DNA of 7,015 nucleotides, taken from positions 4,688 to 11,702 of the forward strand of contig DJPG01000007.1 in NCBI GenBank assembly GCA_002439735.1, given 5' to 3'. The stretch comes from Firmicutes bacterium UBA6418. Lineage in GTDB: Bacteria; Bacillota; Clostridia; Peptostreptococcales; Anaerovoracaceae. The stretch's first letter is position 1, and the number at the start of each line of letters is the position of its first letter. Position numbers and translations under genes: made by a program. A model generated the notes under the pieces. It searched no databases. It was given only the letters and a program-made list of their open reading frames with translations, and was not told the DNA's origin. This document shows positions 1-5,466 of this stretch, in pieces.

Positions 1-18
1 TATGCCCTTTGATTGCCC

Positions 19-36
19 CTCCACCCGAAGGTGGAG
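19..36 (-). other. UUCG-tetraloop hairpin after the last operon gene
   Basis: On the minus strand a 7-bp perfect stem (CTCCACC/GGTGGAG) closes a TTCG loop on a C-G pair, the very stable cUUCGg form. Two further G-C pairs are possible across a bulged A. It lies 18 nt past the stop of the 452-codon gene. No T-run follows, so it fits an mRNA 3'-end stabiliser or an atypical terminator better than a standard intrinsic terminator. Confidence 0.45.
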
Positions 37-54
37 AGGACTTGAAACTGAAAA

Positions 55-1413
55 TTACTTTTCGTAGTTGTATTCTGGGATGGTTGTCTGCTCTACATCG
101 CTAGCATACCACTTCACATTGGTAGAAGTATTCCCCGTTGCCCACATTCCGCTTGTTTCTTTGTCGTGGTAGGAATAGCCGTAGCCAAGAACCAAACCAG
201 TGCCGGAATCAGACGCCGTTTTGATGGTCACATTCTCAGCTTTGCAGTTCTTCACGGTCAGACCGCCCTCGTTCATACCGCCAACGATTGCTGAGGTGTG
301 CTTCTTGCAGGCAATCGTGCAGTTCTTAACCGTTACATCTTCCACCAAGTTACCACTGCCATCACCAATCATACCAATCACGACGCCATAATTCGTACCT
401 TTGGTAGTTGCAACGCCAAGATTGAAGTTTTCAAAGTTGACATGTTTCACTCTAATGCCATAAACGGTGCGGAAGAAGCCGCAGTAGAGATTCCAGTTCT
501 GGCTTACAGTCCAATTTTTGATTGTATGTCCCTTGCCGTTAAAGATGCCGTTATAGGAATTGCCATAAAGACCTCTGCCGTCACCGATACCTGTAAACTT
601 AGGATAAGAGGAAAGATCGATATCGCAGTTTAGTTCTACAGCGACCTTGCTGTTGTTTGCAACATCTACGCCCTTATACTGTCCATTGTGGTCAACAGCC
701 TCATCGAATTTCTTGAACTCATCTAAAGAGTTGATGCTAACAACTGTTACATCATCATCGTAAACTTCTTGATCGTATGTAGCATTCTTATCATACTGAT
801 TGTTATAGCTGTCACTTTCGGATGTCCACTGAGTTGCATAGACATTGATGGAGATACCGCTGAGTGTCATACTTTGATACTCGTTTCCGGCATTTTCGTC
901 CATCTTACCGCACAAATACATCGTGTCGGAGGTTTTGTTTGGCATGAGCTTAAATTCGCACTTTGAAATGTCCTTATGGTCGCAGCCAGCTACAATACAG
1001 GTATTTGGCTGGTCGCTTGTGGTAACTGTCCAATCAATAACCTTATTCAGGCCATCGTCACCGTCAATGCCGGTAACTTCAATCTTGAATTTCAGTGCAA
1101 GGTTACCCTGGTTCACTACATGAACAGGCTGCATAACGTAGCTGCAACCTGGCTCCCAGAGAACAGTACCAGGCATCGGCTTCTTGGTGTTGTTGTCCCA
1201 ATAGCCAAGGGTCTGGCCTGCTGCATCCACCCATTGCTCGCCGTTATGCATCTCCAGAGCAATCTTCAAATTGCCGGACGTGATTGTGTTCACGCTGGTT
1301 GACGCATTATCCGTGAACCAGGCGAATGTTGTTCCGAGAAGCATTGCAAAGCAGAGGACAAGTGCCAAAGCACTGCTGAGCAAAGCTCTCTTGGTGTGTT
1401 TACTATCCGTCAT
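55..1413 (-). CDS. SipW-dependent TasA-like surface protein with GLUG-like beta-solenoid
   Basis: A 452-residue secreted surface protein, probably the main adhesin or fibre component of the operon. Residues 1-35 form a SipW-type signal peptide: basic start (KHTKR), hydrophobic core, then GTTFAWFTD, where SipW-class peptidases cut. Residues about 40-215 look like a TasA/camelysin-type domain, with SGNLKIALE, WEPG, a VVNQGNLALKFKIEV strand and a closing VYATQW. Residues about 230-435 hold short glycine-rich repeats (YNGIFNGKGHTIKN, YCGFFRTVYGIRVKHVNF, YGVVIGMIGDGSGNLVEDV, TSAIVGGMNEGGLTVKNC), the pattern of GLUG or right-handed beta-solenoid adhesins. Five cysteines (C90, C139, C144, C152, C168) lie in the head. 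The ATG follows AGGAGGT by 7 nt, and sipW ends 69 nt upstream. No sortase motif or C-terminal membrane segment is visible, so attachment would be by polymerisation or binding. The exact ligand is unknown. Confidence 0.85.
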   Translation of the reverse strand: MTDSKHTKRALLSSALALVLCFAMLLGTTFAWFTDNASTSVNTITSGNLKIALEMHNGEQWVDAAGQTLGYWDNNTKKPMPGTVLWEPGCSYVMQPVHVVNQGNLALKFKIEVTGIDGDDGLNKVIDWTVTTSDQPNTCIVAGCDHKDISKCEFKLMPNKTSDTMYLCGKMDENAGNEYQSMTLSGISINVYATQWTSESDSYNNQYDKNATYDQEVYDDDVTVVSINSLDEFKKFDEAVDHNGQYKGVDVANNSKVAVELNCDIDLSSYPKFTGIGDGRGLYGNSYNGIFNGKGHTIKNWTVSQNWNLYCGFFRTVYGIRVKHVNFENFNLGVATTKGTNYGVVIGMIGDGSGNLVEDVTVKNCTIACKKHTSAIVGGMNEGGLTVKNCKAENVTIKTASDSGTGLVLGYGYSYHDKETSGMWATGNTSTNVKWYASDVEQTTIPEYNYEK

Positions 1414-1450
1414 CTCTGTTACCTCCTATAAATTTTTTGTTTTGACGAAT

Positions 1451-1478
1451 GTATGTAAGCCCCTTTCGGGGTGCATAC
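1451..1478 (-). other. Intergenic GAAA-loop hairpin between sipW and the 452-codon gene
   Basis: On the minus strand, CCCC-GAAA-GGGG is flanked by an outer GTATG/CATAC stem across a small internal loop. It begins 4 nt after the sipW stop. No T-run follows, so full termination is unlikely. It could be an RNA processing or stabilising element that lets the downstream gene be expressed at a different level from sipW. Confidence 0.4.
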
Positions 1479-1482
1479 CGTT

Positions 1483-2169
1483 TTACGACTCGGACTTTTC
1501 ATCCGACTTCTCGGCAAGCTGTGAGCGGAGCGCCTGCAGCTCCTTCATCATTTCCGCCGACTGGCGGCGCTCCTCCGCCAAGGCGTCCTTTTCCGCCTGT
1601 AGCTGCGCCGTCTGCTCCTGCTTATACCGCTTAAACAGCAGGATGCAGTTCACACCGTTATAGCCGATGAGCAGAAGAAACGGAACGAGGATACAGAGGA
1701 TATAGCCCGGTGTGGTTTTCAGGAACGCAAAGAACGTTCCTACATTCGGAAGCCTTCCTGTATATTTTCCCAACACATCGGCATAGGTCACAATGGCTTC
1801 ATCATCTGTATTGGTGGTTGTACCATAAGTGATAAAGCCCGGTTCTCCGTCCTCCGTTGTCACGATACTGCGGATTTTGTGCGTGACGGTTTCGCCGAAG
1901 TTATGGGCATTCTGGGAAGTGTAGGCGATAATGTCACCCTCCTGCAAGGTGGCAGGGTCAACCTCCTTGACGAATACAACATCTCCCGCGTCAAAGTCCG
2001 TTGCGCTCATGGAGTCGGACTGGACAATGAAGAATTTATAGCCGAATACGCTTCGGTGGCTCTGGTCAAAGGTGTTTACGGAGAAGATGGTAAAGACCAT
2101 CATCCCGATTGCCGCAATCAGCAGCGCCCAGACCAGTATGCTTTTTATGATGTCCCATATTTTTTTCAT
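1483..2169 (-). CDS. sipW: Signal peptidase I, SipW (ER) type, with coiled-coil tail
   Basis: A membrane-bound signal peptidase that would remove the leaders of the TasA-like proteins encoded beside it. Residues about 10-32 form the first membrane segment. The nucleophile is S53 in the motif VQSDSMS. H97 in VTHKI takes the place of the usual bacterial lysine, which marks the SipW/archaeal/ER class. The TNTDDEA stretch (about 119-125) probably supplies the conserved aspartate. Residues about 154-178 form a second membrane segment. From about 182 to 225 the tail is charged and rich in Q, E, K, A and L, consistent with a coiled coil, and makes the protein longer than B. subtilis SipW (about 190 residues). 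The ATG follows a GGAAAGGAAG ribosome site, with 22 nt separating it from the preceding stop. The family call is firm; the tail's function is unknown. Confidence 0.92.
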   Translation of the reverse strand: MKKIWDIIKSILVWALLIAAIGMMVFTIFSVNTFDQSHRSVFGYKFFIVQSDSMSATDFDAGDVVFVKEVDPATLQEGDIIAYTSQNAHNFGETVTHKIRSIVTTEDGEPGFITYGTTTNTDDEAIVTYADVLGKYTGRLPNVGTFFAFLKTTPGYILCILVPFLLLIGYNGVNCILLFKRYKQEQTAQLQAEKDALAEERRQSAEMMKELQALRSQLAEKSDEKSES

Positions 2170-2191
2170 CTACGGTTTTTCTTCCTTTCCA

Positions 2192-2740
2192 TCAGTCAAA
2201 ACGCTTATCCGGGTTATTCTTGGTCTGAACCGCTTCGGCACAGAACTTAAAGGAAAGGGAATCATCCATCGTACTGTTTCCTGCATTTTCAGGATAATGG
2301 AAAGAAATCGTCAGATTCCTCCTTTCATTCATCTGCAAAGTTTCATCTGCGGCTTCTACCTTGTTCTTGGACAGTTCGGCGGCAGTTCCGCTAAACAGAA
2401 CTTTATCCCCATCGGAGATCGTGATATTCAGGACTGTGGCCAGACCGCCTTTGACTTCATCAAAATATAGTTTGTAGTAGACCGCCCATGTGCTGCGGTT
2501 CTCGATAAAGAAGTCCTTTGTGACCGTCATGCCCGGTTCAAAGAGAAATTCATGCTCTTCAATGACGGGCTTACCATCGTTCAGATTGATCTCAATCTTC
2601 CCCGTCTGGAAGTAATTATCCGGCACAAATACGGACACCATCACAAGGGCATAGGTGGTAATGCAAAGGCAGACTGTAAGGGCGATGACCGCTATCACGC
2701 TGGCAGTCAGGCGTTTGCCGGTATGGTTCTTGCTGTTCAT
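2192..2740 (-). CDS. Small TasA/camelysin-like surface protein
   Basis: A 182-residue exported protein, probably a fibre subunit or assembly partner processed by the adjacent SipW. Residues 10-38 are a hydrophobic leader ending TTYALVMVSV. The next part has TasA-family character: DNYFQTGKIEINLNDG, then FLFEPGMTVTKDFFIEN, the aromatic strand WAVYYKLYF, and a final SFKFCAEAVQTKNN. I chose the ATG at 2740 because GGAGGAG sits 7 nt upstream and the ATG overlaps the preceding stop as ATGA, which suggests translational coupling. A longer in-frame opening exists to 2824, but it would overlap the upstream gene by nearly 90 nt and adds a non-signal-like, arginine-rich prefix. No anchor motif is seen at the C-terminus. 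Confidence 0.82.
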   Translation of the reverse strand: MNSKNHTGKRLTASVIAVIALTVCLCITTYALVMVSVFVPDNYFQTGKIEINLNDGKPVIEEHEFLFEPGMTVTKDFFIENRSTWAVYYKLYFDEVKGGLATVLNITISDGDKVLFSGTAAELSKNKVEAADETLQMNERRNLTISFHYPENAGNSTMDDSLSFKFCAEAVQTKNNPDKRFD

Positions 2741-3663
2741 GTGCGTTCTCCTCCTTTTTTGCGTTTCTTGGAGAGAAGAAGCAGGATCGGCAGGAACAGA
2801 GAAAGCCCTGCAATGGAAATCCACAACATGATGTTGCTGTTATCGCCTGTTTTCGGCGGTATCAGTTCGCCCGGCTTTGTCGGGTCGGTAGGATTTGTTG
2901 GATTGTCCGGCTTTGTCGGGTCGGTAGGCTTATCCGGTTTCTCTGAACCGCCGCCATCTTCATTGACCCACCAGCAGAAATCCGCATAGAGTTCTTTTGC
3001 CATGTACGCGTTGCCGACACTGGTTTCCAGATAAGCGCTGACCTCATAATCAAGGTCTGCGGTGGTTCCGCCGCTCTGGGGCATGACATAGGAAATGCTT
3101 TCCGGCATTTCTTTCATCAAGCCATCGTATAGCTGCATACTATCTACAGAGATTTTACATTTCAAAACTTCTGCCAGCTTCTCATATCCCTTGCGGATGT
3201 CGGCATGGAAATGAACAGTTACACTGCCTTTATAGGAAACTTCCAGCCGATAGGCTTTCTTTTCCGTATCTCCGGGAAACATATTTTTTACCTGAAACGG
3301 GGTGCTGTCCTCGGCTTGACCTTTGTACAGCCTCAAGGTCACATCCTCTCCTTCTGCCTTGTCCACAACGGTAGATTTTGCAGATACCGTCTCTACACGT
3401 ATAGGCATTGCCTTGGTATTCGCTGCCTGAACGGTATTGACCGTCCGATCGGACAGAGTGACCGCCTGTAGCGGCATAGCAGAAGAAGCTGCCTGTGTCT
3501 CCGGCGTTATGACATTATCGGGAATGACCGCAGGAGAAGTCTGCGGCTGTGTGGAATATTTGTATAGGATTGTTCCGGCAAGAGCAGTCCCGCTGACTGC
3601 AAGTAGTATCACAAGCACGATGATTAGCAACATGATTGGCTTTTGTCCGTTCTTCCTTTTCAA
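2737..3663 (-). CDS. TasA-like surface protein with proline-rich stalk and sortase-type PPKTGD tail
   Basis: The first gene of the operon encodes a 308-residue wall-anchored protein, perhaps the base that fixes the fibre to the cell. Residues 8-30 are a membrane-type leader. Residues about 100-232 show the TasA-like pattern FQVKNMFPGDTEKKAYRLEV followed by VTVHFHAD and YADFCWWVN. Residues 240-266 are a proline, threonine and lysine spacer with a repeated PTDPTKP. The end is a sorting signal: IPPKTGD at 268-274, a hydrophobic segment at about 278-297, then KKRKK. The motif has PPKTG where LPXTG is usual, so it may need a matching sortase; none is in the window. The start is TTG at 3663, set by AAAGGAGGG 7 nt upstream. 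In the sequenced arrangement no good promoter faces this gene. Confidence 0.85.
   Translation of the reverse strand: MKRKNGQKPIMLLIIVLVILLAVSGTALAGTILYKYSTQPQTSPAVIPDNVITPETQAASSAMPLQAVTLSDRTVNTVQAANTKAMPIRVETVSAKSTVVDKAEGEDVTLRLYKGQAEDSTPFQVKNMFPGDTEKKAYRLEVSYKGSVTVHFHADIRKGYEKLAEVLKCKISVDSMQLYDGLMKEMPESISYVMPQSGGTTADLDYEVSAYLETSVGNAYMAKELYADFCWWVNEDGGGSEKPDKPTDPTKPDNPTNPTDPTKPGELIPPKTGDNSNIMLWISIAGLSLFLPILLLLSKKRKKGGERT
2871..2892 (-). repeat. Stalk-coding direct repeat, copy 2
   Basis: This 22-bp stretch is identical to 2907-2928, with a 36-bp (12-codon) period. It encodes PTDPTKP in the proline-rich wall spacer. Exact in-frame repeats of this kind can change number by slippage or recombination without breaking the frame. 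Confidence 0.8.
2907..2928 (-). repeat. Stalk-coding direct repeat, copy 1
   Basis: First copy in reading order of the 22-bp direct repeat that encodes PTDPTKP in the stalk of the PPKTGD protein. The intervening 14 bp encode a related proline and asparagine stretch. Confidence 0.8.
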
Positions 3664-3670
3664 CGGTTAT

Positions 3671-3679
3671 CCCTCCTTT
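3671..3679 (-). promoter_or_regulatory. Ribosome site deciding a TTG start
   Basis: On the minus strand AAAGGAGGG lies 7 nt before the TTG at 3663. No in-frame ATG before residue 11 offers a comparable site, so initiation at TTG is favoured. The strong site would partly compensate for the weak start codon. Confidence 0.8.
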
Positions 3680-3706
3680 GCTCGGCTTTTTCAACAAGGC
3701 TTACGA

Positions 3707-3726
3707 AAAGGTGTACTTTCCTGCAA
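3707..3726 (+). repeat. Inverted repeat, operon-proximal arm of the switch (site 1)
   Basis: The 20-bp sequence AAAGGTGTACTTTCCTGCAA is the exact reverse complement of 3846-3865. Taken as a 28-bp site (3700-3727), two 13-bp half-sites flank a central GT at 3713-3714. Half-site symmetry is modest (8 of 13), the outer half being the more degenerate. This layout is what small serine recombinases use: a dyad around a 2-bp staggered cut. Confidence 0.88.
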
Positions 3727-3732
3727 GCAAAA

Positions 3733-3752
3733 ATTCGCGAGGAAATGGCGAA
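3733..3752 (-). terminator. Weak hairpin plus T-run inside the switch
   Basis: Read on the minus strand, TTCGC and GCGAA form a 5-bp stem with a 9-nt loop, followed by TTTTT. In the present orientation it would sit across any read-through from the recombinase gene just before the operon. After inversion it would lie upstream of the promoter. The stem is short, so this is tentative. Confidence 0.25.
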
Positions 3753-3791
3753 AAATTTATGGTTCAGACCCACATTTTTTTATGTACCTAC

Positions 3792-3820
3792 TTGAAAAAT
3801 CAGGCAAAAGCTAGTAAAAT
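3792..3820 (+). promoter_or_regulatory. Near-consensus sigma-A promoter inside the invertible segment
   Basis: The -35 is TTGAAA at 3792-3797 and the -10 is TAAAAT at 3815-3820, with exactly 17 bp between them: five of six matches in each hexamer. It faces right, where the only gene is the recombinase in the opposite sense, so it would now make RNA antisense to the end of that gene. No equally good minus-strand promoter was found in the segment. Confidence 0.72.
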
Positions 3821-3845
3821 AAGATTTAACAGTAAAAGGGCTGAT

Positions 3846-3865
3846 TTGCAGGAAAGTACACCTTT
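3846..3865 (-). repeat. Inverted repeat, recombinase-proximal arm of the switch (site 2)
   Basis: Exact 20-bp inverted partner of 3707-3726. It sits in a longer dyad, 3845-3872, whose two 13-bp halves (TTTGCAGGAAAGT and, reversed, TTTGCAGAAAGGT) match at 11 of 13 positions around a central AC at 3858-3859. The central dinucleotides of the two sites match only in inverted alignment, as needed for inversion rather than deletion. The dyad ends 9 bp from the recombinase stop codon. Confidence 0.88.
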
Positions 3866-3881
3866 CTGCAAACCCGACTTT

Positions 3882-4588
<707 letters not shown>

Positions 4589-4598
<10 letters not shown>

Positions 4599-4632
4599 AA
4601 CGTCAAGTCTGCACTTGACATTCTGACCGTAA
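4589..4632. repeat. 44-bp near-perfect dyad upstream of the recombinase
   Basis: Two 20-bp arms (4589-4608 and 4613-4632) are complementary at 19 of 20 positions around a 4-bp centre, CTGC. No T-run follows on either strand, so it is not a typical terminator. It covers the region of the putative recombinase promoter and could be an operator, a recombination enhancer or an RNA hairpin. Confidence 0.75.
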
Positions 4633-4651
4633 AACGCACCCAGATGATACC

Positions 4652-4768
4652 TTATTCTTTTTTGCTACGGTATGAAATGAGCGGGTCTGGACTTGGAATA
4701 CATGGATGCTTCCGGATAAAGGTTGAATGATCTCCCTCGTACTTGATGACATCTGCAATCCGTGACAT
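4652..4768 (-). pseudogene. SPFH-domain protein remnant, N-terminal fragment (38 codons)
   Basis: A short reading frame with a strong ribosome site (GGAGGT 7 nt before ATG). Its first 22 or so residues, MSRIADVIKYEGDHSTFIRK, closely resemble what I remember as the conserved start of bacterial SPFH-domain (virion-core-like) proteins, which continue with an acidic EDFNTGTQL-type stretch and run for hundreds of residues. Here the similarity stops after KHPC, and a different tail (SPDPLISYRSKKE) leads to TAA. It is most simply a gene cut by a deletion. Because the ribosome site and frame are intact, a small peptide could still be made. A 16-bp hairpin with a T-run lies just upstream, so expression would need read-through. 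The family link is from memory of the motif. Confidence 0.5.
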
Positions 4769-4794
4769 ATTTTTTACCTCCGTTCTCAAATACA

Positions 4795-4841
4795 AAAATC
4801 ACTCTTCACGCCGCTAATCAAGCCACGTGAAGAGTGATTTT
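4795..4841 (-). terminator. Strong intrinsic terminator (16-bp stem)
   Basis: A perfect 16-bp inverted repeat (4795-4810 and 4826-4841) encloses a 15-nt loop. On the minus strand the stem is followed by TTTTTGTATTT, so it would end transcripts from the helicase and Rpn region. The stem has A/T ends, so weaker action on the other strand is possible. Its position 14 nt before the ribosome site of the SPFH remnant also allows an attenuator role. Confidence 0.75.
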
Positions 4842-4998
4842 GCAATATCTATGCTGTTTGCTGCAGTGAAACGTGGAAAACTGCATTCTTACGGCTGCTC
4901 TGTCAAAGAATTGTTTCGCGTCATCTGTCAAAGTCGGAATCGAAAAACATCGGATGCGTATCTGAATGCCAGACAGTTTGCACCCGATGCATGATAGC
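4842..4998. other. Stretch without a supported gene
   Basis: Between the terminator and the end of the Rpn remnant I see no recognisable gene, RNA or repeat. A minus-strand opening of 64 codons (4818-5012) starts inside the Rpn tail and runs through the terminator hairpin, with no recognisable motif. This is probably degraded sequence. Confidence 0.5.
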
Positions 4999-5466
4999 CT
5001 ATAACATTTCAATTTCTTCTTGCGTCAGTCCGGTATTCTCCGCAATGATCGGAACCGGAATGCCCGCATTTTTAAAATTTTTAGCAATTTCGCACTGTTT
5101 CAGCGCCGCTCCCTCTCCTCGTCCCTTTTGCAGGCCGTTGTCATAGCGTATGATCATTTCTTCTTCCAAGGTCATAATTCGATCCAACTCCTCGTTGTGA
5201 TTAGCTTGTTCAACCCTCGTGTCGAGATATTTGACCAAAGCATCGCTTGCATCCACCTTGCCGGTATCCACGAAGTCATAACAAGCAGTCAATTCTTGCG
5301 GAATTAACATCGAAGTATGATAAATCTGCTTCGTTTCGCAAGGTCATCTTCGCGTTCAATCTGCAGTTCGATATCATAGAGCGTATCGTCCTCCTCAAAC
5401 AGCACATCCAAACGAACCGACTTAGATTCCAACTCGTGGATCATCTTGTCTGTTTTTACGATATTT
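4999..5466 (-). pseudogene. Broken Rpn-family PD-(D/E)XK nuclease (transposase-like)
   Basis: Remnant of a recombination-promoting nuclease or PD-(D/E)XK transposase gene. The upstream piece, readable from about 5466 (ATG at 5444) to the stop at 5304, carries the nuclease core: ESKSVRLDVLFEEDDTLYDIELQ with its D and E-x-Q, then DDLAKRSR. The frame is then lost. The second piece (ATG at 5310, stop 4999, 103 codons) continues with YHTSM just before or at that ATG, then PQELTACYDFVDTGKVD, a charged NHNEELDRIMTLEEEMIIRYDNG stretch, and the typical end IAENTGLTQEEIEML. The usual N-terminal 60 or so residues and the middle part (the VIFICTFDPF region) are missing. The fragment begins right at the helicase stop, suggesting a deletion joined them. 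An active product is very unlikely. Confidence 0.72.

Larger units (their letters stand above)
3713..3859. other. Putative invertible DNA segment (phase switch), OFF as sequenced
   Basis: This segment of about 147 bp would be flipped if strands exchange at the central dinucleotides of the two inverted sites. It contains a good promoter that currently reads rightward, away from the four-gene surface operon. After inversion the -10 would lie near 3752-3757 facing left, giving a leader of about 82 nt with the operon's ribosome site intact and no strong hairpin. The enzyme that could do this is encoded immediately to the right. Seen directly: the exact repeats, the promoter and the neighbouring recombinase. 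Inferred: inversion itself and the ON/OFF meaning. Confidence 0.75.

Noticed and set aside
2741..2824. Extended N-terminus for the 182-codon gene starting at 2824
   Set aside because: It overlaps the upstream gene widely and adds a non-signal-like prefix, while the ATG at 2740 has an ideal ribosome site and an ATGA junction.
2865..2945. CRISPR-like regular repeats
   Set aside because: Only two units, in frame and coding for a proline-rich spacer; no unique spacers and no cas gene.
3727..3845. Possible minus-strand promoter in the switch (TTGCCT with a distant ATAAAA)
   Set aside because: The -35 match is poor and the spacing is 18-19 bp; the plus-strand promoter is clearly better.
4615..4643. 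A perfect TTGACA on the plus strand inside the 44-bp dyad
   Set aside because: No acceptable -10 occurs 16-18 bp downstream, and there is no plus-strand gene to serve.
4818..5012. Minus-strand opening of 64 codons
   Set aside because: It spans the terminator hairpin and the end of the Rpn remnant, lacks a ribosome site and has no recognisable motif.
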